Shown in pieces: positions 1 to 6,989 of a stretch of 30,030 nucleotides of DNA. A program made the translations under genes and the position numbers. The notes below the pieces were generated by a model, which saw only the letters and a program-made list of their open reading frames with translations, was not told the DNA's origin and did not search any database. How positions within the stretch are numbered: position 1 is the first letter of the stretch; each line of letters opens with the position of its first letter. Source of the stretch: Clostridiales bacterium mt11 (lineage in GTDB: Bacteria > Bacillota > Clostridia > Tissierellales > Tepidimicrobiaceae); NCBI GenBank assembly GCA_001282665.1, contig LN874945.1, positions 357,043 to 387,072 on the forward strand, in the 5' to 3' direction.

Positions 1-72
1 CCAAAAATCAATTCCTACAATAACAGACATTAGGGCTAATAAAAATCCTTGACCTAATGTAATACTTTGCAT
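1..72 (-). CDS. PTS mannose/GalNAc-family EIIC component (partial, N-terminus only)
   Basis: Only the first 24 codons are in the window; the gene runs off the left edge. The start is an ATG at 70-72, preceded by AAGGAGG at 81-87, which overlaps the stop codon of the IIB gene upstream. The visible residues begin MQSITLGQGFLLALMS and continue into a hydrophobic segment. This matches the N-terminus of EIIC permeases of the mannose/sorbose/N-acetylgalactosamine PTS family, where helix 1 starts in this way. IIC forms the membrane channel together with IID. IID and IIA genes would be expected just beyond the edge but cannot be seen. The family call rests mainly on the upstream IIB gene and on the tight coupling to it. 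Confidence 0.75.
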   Translation of the reverse strand, partial: MQSITLGQGFLLALMSVIVGIDFW

Positions 73-85
73 AATTATTACCTCC

Positions 86-553
86 TTAATTTATTTTTTC
101 TTTTGTATCTCCTGGAACATCTTGTATAAATACATCTATTCCTTTTGATTCAAGATATTTTAAATCCTCTAAATCCTTATCATCTACATATACCTTTTTG
201 CTTATCTGTCTTTTCCCTTCTGAATAGTGCATGTTTCCAACATTTACAGCCTCTATTGGCACATTTCCATCTACCAGTCTCCTAACTTCTTCTGGAGTTT
301 TGCATATAATAAAGATTTTCTGACGAGGTGCTGCTTTTTCAATTATCTTTATAGTCTTTTCAATAGAGAAAAACCTAATATCTACGCCTTGAGAATCGGC
401 TACCATCTTCATTAGCCTCTGTTGAAGAGAGTCTTTAGCAACATCATCGTCTGCAACCAATAGTAGATTTGCACCTAGTGTCGATGTCCAAGAAACTCCA
501 ACTTGTCCATGCACTAATCTGTTGTCAATTCTTGTCAATAAAATGTTTGGCAT
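86..553 (-). CDS. PTS mannose/sorbose/GalNAc-family EIIB component
   Basis: This is a 155-residue protein, normal length for the stand-alone IIB of the mannose-type PTS. It passes phosphate from IIA to the incoming sugar at the cytoplasmic face of IIC/IID. The N-terminus carries the family signature RIDNRLVHGQV, with the phosphorylated histidine at His15. The later stretches NVGNMHYSEGKRQI and KKVYVDDKDLEDL are also typical. The ATG at 551-553 has a good GGAGGGG site upstream. The neighbours (AgaS upstream, IIC downstream, an amino-sugar regulator and a NagK-like kinase) suggest the AgaV/AgaB group for N-acetylgalactosamine or galactosamine, but specificity cannot be read from IIB alone. Only 19 bp separate it from agaS, so the genes are co-transcribed. 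Confidence 0.93.
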   Translation of the reverse strand: MPNILLTRIDNRLVHGQVGVSWTSTLGANLLLVADDDVAKDSLQQRLMKMVADSQGVDIRFFSIEKTIKIIEKAAPRQKIFIICKTPEEVRRLVDGNVPIEAVNVGNMHYSEGKRQISKKVYVDDKDLEDLKYLESKGIDVFIQDVPGDTKEKIN

Positions 554-572
554 AATACCCCTCCTATTAATT

Positions 573-1742
573 TTAATTTAAACTATGAATAGTAACTCCT
601 TTAACTACCCTATTAACCAATCCACTTGGATTTGGGTTGTCAGGTTCTACCTTAGTTTTTACTGAGGATAGTAGAGCAAATATTTGAGCATATAACATAT
701 ATAATAAGGATATAAATCCTTCATTGTTAATATTACTATTATCTTTGCTTAAATATATATAATGGTCTGATATATCCTCAATTTCTTTATAATATCTATT
801 TGAAATAGCTATAACCTTATGTCCTCCAGCATCATGATAGATTTCATTTAATAAATCCATATCATATTTTCTGGAATAATCGTCTTCTGAAATATATATA
901 AATACTAAAGTATTATCATCTACTATGGATTTTGGACCATGTCTAAATCCTAATACGGTTTCATTATGAGAAATAATTTGCCCTCTAGTTAGCTCTAAAA
1001 GCTTTAAAGCACTTTCCTTTGATAATCCGAAGAAACTGCCTGAGCCTAAATATACGATTCGGTTATAATCGCTGTTTATTAACACTTCAAGATTCTTATA
1101 ACCAGTATCTAATATATTCTTAGCTATAGGCTCCATATTGAGTATTTGTTCTTTATTGTGTTCAAAATTTTCCATATCAAATATAAGTAGAGCCGCAGTA
1201 GCCATACATGAAAAACTGCTAGTCATAGCAAATCCCTTGTCATTAGATTTCTCTGGCATTAGCAAAAGTAATACCTTTTCCTCATCCTTAGATATTTCTG
1301 CTAACTTACCATCTTTATTGCAAGTAATGAATATATGGCATATATCGTCTACCAATTGATTGGCTAATTCTATAGCTGCAACGCTTTCAGGACTGTTTCC
1401 AGAACGGGCAAAGGATACCATTAAAGTAGGAATATCCTTCTTCAAATATATATTTGGATTAGAAACTATATCCGTTGTAGGTATGGATTCGTAGATGTAT
1501 TCCTTTTCCTTATTTAGATAAGAGGATACAATATCACCTACATATGCAGATGTTCCTGCACCTGTAAAGATTACCCTAATCTTTTCCTTATTCAAATTTT
1601 CTTTTATAAATTTATCTATTTTTTCTCTATTGGATTCAACTATATTCAATGTTTCCAACCAAAGCTCTGGTTGTCCATATATTTCTACAGCAGTATTAAA
1701 CCCATTTAATTCTTTCCACTTTTCTGCACTTATTCCAAACAT
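573..1742 (-). CDS. agaS: AgaS-like SIS-domain amino-sugar-phosphate deaminase/isomerase
   Basis: The protein has about 389 residues and two SIS (sugar isomerase) domains. The first opens with FTGAGTSAYVGD near residue 60 and contains the phosphate-loop motif SFARSGNSPES; the second contains YLGSGSFFGLSKESALK and GFRHGPKSI. Length and motifs fit AgaS, which in GalNAc/galactosamine catabolism converts galactosamine-6-phosphate to tagatose-6-phosphate with release of ammonia (older name: tagatose-6-phosphate ketose/aldose isomerase). A GTG at 1751 opens the frame earlier, but it sits one base from AGGAAGA; the ATG at 1742 has better spacing and is preferred. It is the first intact gene after the remnant promoter at about 2000 and is followed by PTS IIB and IIC. 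Deaminase versus isomerase activity is inferred from the family. Confidence 0.85.
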   Translation of the reverse strand: MFGISAEKWKELNGFNTAVEIYGQPELWLETLNIVESNREKIDKFIKENLNKEKIRVIFTGAGTSAYVGDIVSSYLNKEKEYIYESIPTTDIVSNPNIYLKKDIPTLMVSFARSGNSPESVAAIELANQLVDDICHIFITCNKDGKLAEISKDEEKVLLLLMPEKSNDKGFAMTSSFSCMATAALLIFDMENFEHNKEQILNMEPIAKNILDTGYKNLEVLINSDYNRIVYLGSGSFFGLSKESALKLLELTRGQIISHNETVLGFRHGPKSIVDDNTLVFIYISEDDYSRKYDMDLLNEIYHDAGGHKVIAISNRYYKEIEDISDHYIYLSKDNSNINNEGFISLLYMLYAQIFALLSSVKTKVEPDNPNPSGLVNRVVKGVTIHSLN

Positions 1743-1784
1743 AATTATCACTCTTCCTTTCTTATTGTATCTTATAATGTCCTC

Positions 1785-1832
1785 ATGTCGTCATTACCAG
1801 TGTTGTCAAAAAATTTATTTTTCTAATAACAC
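1785..1832 (-). promoter_or_regulatory. Conserved hairpin plus 17-nt tail (copy B)
   Basis: In the minus-strand RNA the arms at 1819-1832 and 1800-1813 pair over 14 positions with one mismatch and two G-U wobbles. The 17-nt sequence ACTGGTAATGACGACAT (minus strand, 1785-1801) overlaps the last two bases of the stem and continues past it. A perfect 14-bp version of the hairpin and an identical 17-mer follow the intact gntR gene at 13105-13152. The third pair of the stem is C-G in one copy and G-C in the other. The function is unknown; it lies in the leader of the agaS-PTS transcript. Confidence 0.55.
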
Positions 1833-1975
1833 ATGATACCTAATTATATCTCCCCTTATAATTCCCTTGATATATTATCATACTCATCACCCTAAATAAA
1901 TATGATAATAATTTACCTCATCTTCCCTATTTATCCCTAAAACCCTATATTTTTAACTATGTTTTCCATATTCAT
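1815..1975 (-). pseudogene. Gutted remnant of a second NagR-like GntR regulator gene
   Basis: The stretch keeps only the two ends of a gntR gene like the intact one at 13135-13863. The 5' end at about 1975 reads MNMENIVKNIGF and then stops; the intact gene reads MNMKNIDKDSR at the same place. The 3' end (1815-1874, minus strand) reads YIKGIIRGDIIRYHVLLEK followed by TAA, against EYTKGIARGDKFTYHVLLKK plus TAA in the intact copy. The roughly 600 bp between, which encode the DNA-binding domain and most of the UTRA ligand domain, are missing. The promoter upstream and the sequence just after the stop are also conserved between the copies, so this is a duplicated gene that lost its body rather than chance similarity. 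It cannot make a working repressor. Confidence 0.85.
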
Positions 1976-1981
1976 TATCCA

Positions 1982-1996
1982 ACTGGTCCGTACCAT
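1982..1996. promoter_or_regulatory. dre-like operator for the NagR/DasR-type GntR repressor
   Basis: ACTGGTCCGTACCAT on the plus strand closely matches the DasR/NagR (dre) operator pattern, an ACTGGT half, four bases and an ACCA half. It lies one base downstream of the -10 box of the minus-strand promoter, so a bound repressor would block transcription. The identical 15-mer lies at 13891-13905 in front of the intact regulator gene. Confidence 0.8.
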
Positions 1997-1997
1997 A

Positions 1998-2026
1998 ATG
2001 ATATACCATTATGAAAACGTTGTCAA
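1998..2026 (-). promoter_or_regulatory. Promoter for the gntR remnant / agaS-PTS operon
   Basis: On the minus strand TTGACA (2021-2026) is followed after exactly 17 bp by TATCAT (1998-2003), a near-consensus sigma-A promoter. The same arrangement stands before the intact gntR gene (13907-13935). With the regulator body gone, its first intact gene is now agaS. Confidence 0.85.
2012..2025. promoter_or_regulatory. cre site (CcpA catabolite repression)
   Basis: TGAAAACGTTGTCA on the plus strand matches the cre consensus TGWAANCGNTNWCA at every position. It overlaps the -35 box and spacer of the agaS-operon promoter, a position from which CcpA represses. The second promoter carries TGCAATCGTTGTCA at the same place. 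Confidence 0.75.
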
Positions 2027-2073
2027 CTATTTGAACTTAAACCTTTAGAATTATCTATCTTTACCTTTAAGTT

Positions 2074-2095
2074 TAGCCGCGACAAATCTCGGCTA
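2074..2095 (-). terminator. Possible stem-loop after the nagK-like gene
   Basis: A nine-base inverted repeat with one internal mismatch (TAGCCGAGA / TCGCGGCTA around TTTG on the minus strand) lies 28 bp past the kinase stop codon and before the agaS-operon promoter. There is no clear U-run after it, so it may terminate only weakly or protect the RNA end. Confidence 0.4.
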
Positions 2096-2122
2096 TTTGA
2101 ATTCATATACAACTTATTTCAA

Positions 2123-3109
2123 TTAGATTTTCCATTTTTCCTCTTCTAGTTTTAAAATTCGAACGATGTCGTCTTCAATATCATTTAAACTCATATTCAT
2201 AGCATATAGTGCAGCTCCTAATACTGGTTTTAGCATAGGAGTAATCAATTCAATATCCTTTTTTTCCTCGTCTAAATATCTCTTTAAAGGTTCTAATATA
2301 TATTTACCAGATTTAAAGACTCCTCCTGAATAAGATACTAAAATTTTTTCATGAGGCTCAAAATCTAATTTTTCTATTATAGACTTTATAGTTAGGTAAT
2401 GTTCATAAGCTGCTTGTGAAAAAATTTCTATTGCAAACTTGTCTTCTTCTTCAGCAGCCTTATACAATATCATAGCCAACTTAGCGATTTCATCTCTTTT
2501 CATTTCAAGTTGACTTACAACTAAATCGATAATATCAAAATCATGACTAATTCCTAACTCCGAAAGAACAATATCATATAATGGAGTTTTCTCTAGTCTT
2601 CCGTCAGATTCCTTCGCAAATATTTCTATCACCTTTTTGCCTAGCCAATATGCTGAGCCTTCATCTCCACAAAAATGTCCCCATCCACTAGCTCTAGCAA
2701 AATTATTTTTGCTGTCAATACCAAATCCTATTGCCCCAGTTCCTGCAACAATATTTATTCCCGGTTTGCAACCTAGAGAACCAGCCCATGCAACTACAGC
2801 ATCATTAGCACATTTATATGAATTCAATGGTAAAATCTTTTCGATTATAGATTCTATATCTTTAATATCATCTAGTATTTCTCCATAACCGGGTATTCCG
2901 ATAAACGAGTAATCTATTTGTGATACAAGTATATTGGCTTGATTACATACTTCGTTTATTCCTTCATTCATAATCTTTTCAAAGGTTTCCAATGATGTCT
3001 GTTTATAATGGCAAGTAGGTTTATTGATATGGCTAAGTATTTTTCCTTTTTCATTTATAATAATAAATTCAGTACTAGTTCCTCCACCATCTATCCCTAA
3101 AAAGTTCAA
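2123..3109 (-). CDS. N-acetylglucosamine-kinase-like protein (BadF/BadG ATPase family)
   Basis: This 328-residue protein belongs to the sugar-kinase/Hsp70/actin ATPase superfamily. The phosphate-1 loop GIDGGGTSTEF is at residues 5-15, the phosphate-2-like stretch GINIVAGTGAIGFG is near residue 125 and the ASGWGHFCGDEGSAYWLG motif is near residue 145; the last two are typical of the NagK/BadF group. It probably phosphorylates N-acetylglucosamine or N-acetylgalactosamine with ATP in the cytoplasm. The start is TTG at 3107-3109 with GGAGGTG five bases upstream. It is the last gene of the opp-M60-oxidoreductase cluster but is separated from the oxidoreductase by a strong hairpin, so it may be expressed at a lower level. 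An amino sugar freed inside the cell would need such a kinase because it did not enter through a PTS. Confidence 0.83.
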   Translation of the reverse strand: MNFLGIDGGGTSTEFIIINEKGKILSHINKPTCHYKQTSLETFEKIMNEGINEVCNQANILVSQIDYSFIGIPGYGEILDDIKDIESIIEKILPLNSYKCANDAVVAWAGSLGCKPGINIVAGTGAIGFGIDSKNNFARASGWGHFCGDEGSAYWLGKKVIEIFAKESDGRLEKTPLYDIVLSELGISHDFDIIDLVVSQLEMKRDEIAKLAMILYKAAEEEDKFAIEIFSQAAYEHYLTIKSIIEKLDFEPHEKILVSYSGGVFKSGKYILEPLKRYLDEEKKDIELITPMLKPVLGAALYAMNMSLNDIEDDIVRILKLEEEKWKI

Positions 3110-3136
3110 ATAAACACCTCCATCATTTAAGGGTAT

Positions 3137-3169
3137 AAAAAGCTTTCAAAATACATATGAAAGCTTTTT
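3137..3169. terminator. 12-bp hairpin, probable (bidirectional) intrinsic terminator or attenuator
   Basis: Perfect inverted repeat of aaaaagctttca (3137-3148) with tgaaagcttttt (3158-3169), loop of nine bases, with A and T runs forming the outer stem. It sits between the oxidoreductase and kinase genes, which read in the same direction. It could therefore lower kinase expression within the operon. Confidence 0.65.
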
Positions 3170-3185
3170 AACCTTAACTAATAAT

Positions 3186-4361
3186 CTATAATCTTATTAT
3201 CTCGCCTTCTTTTATTGCTTTATGGGCTAAAAGACCTACTTGAATAGCTTCAAAACCTGCTTCTCCACCAGCATTAGGTTGTTTACCTGTATTAAGTGCA
3301 TAAACAAAGTCATCAAGTATATTCTTGTCTCCTCCCCCATGTCCTTCTGAAGATTGTAGATTAGAATAGACAATCTCTTCTTTTCTATCATACATACTGT
3401 TTCTAATCTCTATAGTTAGTTTATCCTTTGCATCATCTAACTTTAATTTTCCTTTTGTTCCTATAAATATATATTCTCTATTATCATCTGGAGTATAATG
3501 ACATTCTACATAGCACACTTTAACGCCATTTTCGTATTCCAATAGTACTTGATGATTATCTAAAACATCGATTTCTTCTCTAAATGCACATTGATTTCTC
3601 CAGCAATTATAGTGGACTCCTGTAGATTTGCCATCAGGTCTTTTCCACTGTATATGACTTTCCCTTATACCTTCAGTACATGTATTTCTTTCTTCACATT
3701 CTTGACAAACTAAATCATTAGGCTTGTCCCCACCAAAGAAATCTCTGCTTCCAAAAGCTGCAAGGCGTTTTACCTTTGAATCAGCTACCCAGTTTATGAT
3801 GTCAAAGTCATGGCTTCCTTTTTGTAAAAGCAATCCGCCAGTATTCGCCATAGTACCATGCCAATCATGAAAATACCAGTCACTGCCTGCTCCTACTGAA
3901 TGAAGTACCCAGCCTGTCTTTAGCTCTCCAATTACTCCAGTTTCTACTATTTCCTTCATCTTTGCAAATAGTTTATTATATCTTAGAACAAATCCTATTA
4001 ATAGAGTCTTGCCGCTTTCGTCTCTTTTTTGGATTACTCTCTTTCCACCTTCAATTGTTACAGCTATAGGTTTTTCTAAATAAACGTGTTTTCCTGCATC
4101 AAAAGCTGCAATTGCTTGTTCCTCATGGGCATAATCAGGGCTAAGTATAATAACTCCTTCTATATCTTCTCTTTTCAATAATTCCTTATAGTCTAAATAT
4201 TGATCCCAATATTTATCGTATCTACTGCAAAGCATGTCCATACTTTCTTGATTAATATCTGACACAGCAACTATCTCTAAATCATCCCTTTTCAAAATTT
4301 CATTTACAAGGAACATAGCCCTCATACCAGTACCTATTAAACCAATTTTATGTTTTTTCAT
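3186..4361 (-). CDS. Gfo/Idh/MocA-family NAD(P)-dependent oxidoreductase
   Basis: The 391-residue protein has an N-terminal Rossmann fold (IGLIGTGMRAMFLVNEIL from residue 6, then VAVSDINQ) and the family motif VYLEKPIAV at about residue 93, whose Lys takes part in catalysis. A C-terminal substrate domain contains SHDFDIINW. An unusual insertion carries five cysteines (Cys219, Cys222, Cys228, Cys253, Cys258), possibly a metal site. Members of this superfamily oxidise, reduce or epimerise sugars, and one branch (GH109) hydrolyses GalNAc glycosides by NAD-dependent redox chemistry. Given the neighbours, a role in processing an amino-sugar glycoside is plausible but unproven. The ATG start has GAGGAGGAG upstream. 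It follows the M60 peptidase by 48 bp and is followed by the hairpin at 3137. Confidence 0.85.
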   Translation of the reverse strand: MKKHKIGLIGTGMRAMFLVNEILKRDDLEIVAVSDINQESMDMLCSRYDKYWDQYLDYKELLKREDIEGVIILSPDYAHEEQAIAAFDAGKHVYLEKPIAVTIEGGKRVIQKRDESGKTLLIGFVLRYNKLFAKMKEIVETGVIGELKTGWVLHSVGAGSDWYFHDWHGTMANTGGLLLQKGSHDFDIINWVADSKVKRLAAFGSRDFFGGDKPNDLVCQECEERNTCTEGIRESHIQWKRPDGKSTGVHYNCWRNQCAFREEIDVLDNHQVLLEYENGVKVCYVECHYTPDDNREYIFIGTKGKLKLDDAKDKLTIEIRNSMYDRKEEIVYSNLQSSEGHGGGDKNILDDFVYALNTGKQPNAGGEAGFEAIQVGLLAHKAIKEGEIIRL

Positions 4362-4409
4362 TTTTTATTTCTCCTCCTCATATAAACAATTTATTTTTTA
4401 TATTATTTG

Positions 4410-6704
4410 TTATTCTACAAGTTCCCAAAGTTTTACCTTTGGAAGTGGAAGCTTCATTTCATCTATTTTCTTCTTTGTATCCTCACCATAATTTAGCCCC
4501 CACTTGTCATAAAACTCCATTAGGTTTTCCCCAGCTATTTCACAAGTCTTTAATACAAATAAGTCTACTTTCTCTTGTTCATTTTGGGGAAAATCTTCTT
4601 CTGACAACTCTCTATATTCAATATGAAGTTTAGTGTACAGTTCCCAACCATATGCTAACTGGAGCTGTCTAAACATGACTAATCTTTCAAAATATCCTAT
4701 CTGCCTATCATCATTGTAGTCCTTGTTTTCATTATTTTCTTTTATAAATTTAAAAGCATTTTCATATGCGTTTTCGCTAAATAATCTTGATTCATCATTA
4801 TATTTATCTTGAATATATAGAGAAAATATATTACAAGTAACTTCCACTATAGCATCCCATACCCAATCTCTTTGCTGATAATTGTGTCCCAACTCATGCC
4901 AAAATCCCCATCCACTTTTAACATTTTGGATACCATCTATATCTATCATGCTTTCAGATGTAATCCCTTCATGAAGCATTATCGGATATCCTGCATGGAG
5001 CCAACCAGCTATAATTTGTTTGTCAGACACATATCGAAATGGTCTATCAGGATTCTTATGAGGTATAGGATTATTAGAATCCAATCCAACTAATCTATTA
5101 AAAGCTTCACATATCCTATCCCATTCTTCCATTAATTCATTTGGATTATCTAAATTTCTAATCTCCTTTGATGAGATAGTTAGGATTACATGTTCACTCT
5201 GTAATTCTGACCAAGGTGCAGAATTATTTCTAATAGTGGTCTTCCACTCTTCATCGCTATGGACTCCCAATATAAAATATGGGGCCTTTACTGCACCACT
5301 TACCTTTATATCTACTTTAGTATTTGGTATAGGTCTTGTTGGAATAAAATAGATTAATCCTCCATAAGGGCTGTTTACTCTATTAATTCCTTCTACTAAC
5401 TTCTTTTTAAAAGCCACCACTGGAGCACGCTTCCATTCAGATAAACATGAATTATCGTCTATATGGGCACCTATTTGTACATAGATATCCGCTACTCCAT
5501 CAGGTAAAAAGATATCTATAGTCTCTCCAGGAGGTGCATACAGCCCTGTGCTTTGCCATGTATCAGGTGTACTATACATTCTTAAATAATCTAGGTTTTC
5601 ATAGTCAAAATTCACTTCAACTACTTCACCCACTACCCTTTCTGCATCTTCTGGAACTGTTCCAGGGAAATCATCTGCTAATTTAGATTTTTTATTGTTT
5701 TCATCTAAGGTTACGGAGCTAAACTTATAGGACTGTAAAATCTTAGAATAAGGCTTATCCTGTGCATTGTATAATTCATCTACCATTATAGTTTTTGCAT
5801 CTTCTTTTATGTAATCTAAAAAGTAGCAGTCTGACGATAAACTATTTATAGTATGATTCATATATTCACTTAACAATTTGATTTTCTCATTGTCATCTAT
5901 GTTATCCTTGGTAAAACTTATATCTTCTATATGGCTATCTCCACTTTCAATCCGTTTTAACTTCTCTATAACACTGTTTCCATGAGCATCAATAGCATTT
6001 TTAACCGATATTTTAGAAATAGGATTATTAGGATCGTTATCCCATAAAGCAACATTATTTAGCAGAGATAATCCTACTTTATTCAACAGTTTCTGTAGTG
6101 GATAATATCCTAGACTCACCATATTATCTCCCGCCAATTGCTGCATTTCTTTATCTGGTTCTTCTACAAGTTCCCAGCCCTTTTCCGCTACAATTATGGA
6201 ACCTCCGCTTCTAATATATGAATCCAATATTTCCATCTCTTCTTCATCTATGTCCTTACCGACATATAAAACGATATGGTTATCAACTCTTAAAGCTTCT
6301 TGTGTCCATGTATCAATATTGATAACATCTATAGGCATAGAAGAGTTTACTTTAAATAGGGTATCTTTAGTAATTACCTTAAATTTATTGCCATCCTTAT
6401 TATTTTCAGATTCATCCCTAGTAAGCCACACTAACATATTGTATATTAGCTTATTGGTATTATCCTCTGGAACATCCTTTGGATTAAAATAATCACCATT
6501 TCCTGCTGCTATAATCCTTCCTCTGCCGTATCTAGCACCAGCTATTATTGGCATAAACTCCCCGTTGTTCACTATTGGAAATGCTTGTATTCCAAATGGA
6601 CATACACCGCTAGTATAGGAATAACGAGGAATATTCTCTATTCCCTCATATAAAATGGTAAGGTCTTTCTCTACATAGGTATCAAATCTATGATTTTTTT
6701 CCAT
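4410..6704 (-). CDS. M60-family metallopeptidase (mucin/O-glycopeptidase type), no signal peptide
   Basis: The protein has about 764 residues. The zinc motif HELGHNYQQ (His603, Glu604, His607) is followed by Glu621 in AIVEVTCN, which fits the gluzincin-type M60 signature HEXXH-(8-28)-E. M60 (enhancin/SslE/IMPa-like) enzymes cut glycoproteins, often next to O-linked GalNAc. The N-terminal third (IIAGARYGRGRIIAAGNGDYF near residue 70, SYIRSGGSIIVAEKG near residue 185) resembles a glutamine-amidotransferase-like fold, as found in related peptidases. A beta-rich middle domain with LYAPPGETIDIFLP precedes the catalytic part and is typical of M60 proteins. A GTG start at 6731 is possible, but the ATG at 6704 has GAGGGA six bases upstream. 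I see no signal peptide or lipobox, so it probably acts in the cytoplasm on imported glycopeptides. Confidence 0.85.
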   Translation of the reverse strand: MEKNHRFDTYVEKDLTILYEGIENIPRYSYTSGVCPFGIQAFPIVNNGEFMPIIAGARYGRGRIIAAGNGDYFNPKDVPEDNTNKLIYNMLVWLTRDESENNKDGNKFKVITKDTLFKVNSSMPIDVINIDTWTQEALRVDNHIVLYVGKDIDEEEMEILDSYIRSGGSIIVAEKGWELVEEPDKEMQQLAGDNMVSLGYYPLQKLLNKVGLSLLNNVALWDNDPNNPISKISVKNAIDAHGNSVIEKLKRIESGDSHIEDISFTKDNIDDNEKIKLLSEYMNHTINSLSSDCYFLDYIKEDAKTIMVDELYNAQDKPYSKILQSYKFSSVTLDENNKKSKLADDFPGTVPEDAERVVGEVVEVNFDYENLDYLRMYSTPDTWQSTGLYAPPGETIDIFLPDGVADIYVQIGAHIDDNSCLSEWKRAPVVAFKKKLVEGINRVNSPYGGLIYFIPTRPIPNTKVDIKVSGAVKAPYFILGVHSDEEWKTTIRNNSAPWSELQSEHVILTISSKEIRNLDNPNELMEEWDRICEAFNRLVGLDSNNPIPHKNPDRPFRYVSDKQIIAGWLHAGYPIMLHEGITSESMIDIDGIQNVKSGWGFWHELGHNYQQRDWVWDAIVEVTCNIFSLYIQDKYNDESRLFSENAYENAFKFIKENNENKDYNDDRQIGYFERLVMFRQLQLAYGWELYTKLHIEYRELSEEDFPQNEQEKVDLFVLKTCEIAGENLMEFYDKWGLNYGEDTKKKIDEMKLPLPKVKLWELVE

Positions 6705-6754
6705 ACTACATCCCTCACAGTCTATAATCACTAGGATAATTAATGATTTATTGC

Positions 6755-6967
6755 TTATTTAGTATCTTTGTAATCTTTAACGGTTTTTTTCTTTTTAATA
6801 TAGAATATTAAAATCAATATTATTAAAAAAACTATATTTAAAATTATTGATATGACAAGAATATAATACTGTGCTGAATTTTTTTCTACTACTGGCATTG
6901 CAAAAAAAGCTAGTATTAATAATACTATCGATATTTGAAATGCTATTTTACACATTTCATTCAACAT
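6755..6967 (-). CDS. Small two-helix membrane protein of unknown function
   Basis: This 70-residue protein has two long hydrophobic stretches, about residues 8-26 (FQISIVLLILAFFAMPVV) and 35-57 (YILVISIILNIVFLIILILI). A short polar turn (EKNSAQ) joins them and a basic tail KKKKTVKDYKDTK follows. It should therefore be a helical hairpin with both ends inside. AGGGGAG lies about 10 bases before the ATG. It sits inside the operon between oppF and the M60 gene, 22 bp after oppF, so it is translated with them. I do not recognise a family. A role helping the transporter, or bringing the peptidase to the membrane, is only a guess. Confidence 0.6.
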   Translation of the reverse strand: MLNEMCKIAFQISIVLLILAFFAMPVVEKNSAQYYILVISIILNIVFLIILILIFYIKKKKTVKDYKDTK

Positions 6968-6989
6968 CTGCTTCTATCTCCCCTTTTCC

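Noticed and set aside
4410..6704. Secreted mucinase like SslE
   Set aside because: The M60 motif is complete, but neither possible start gives a signal peptide, a hydrophobic N-terminus or a lipobox, so secretion is not supported.
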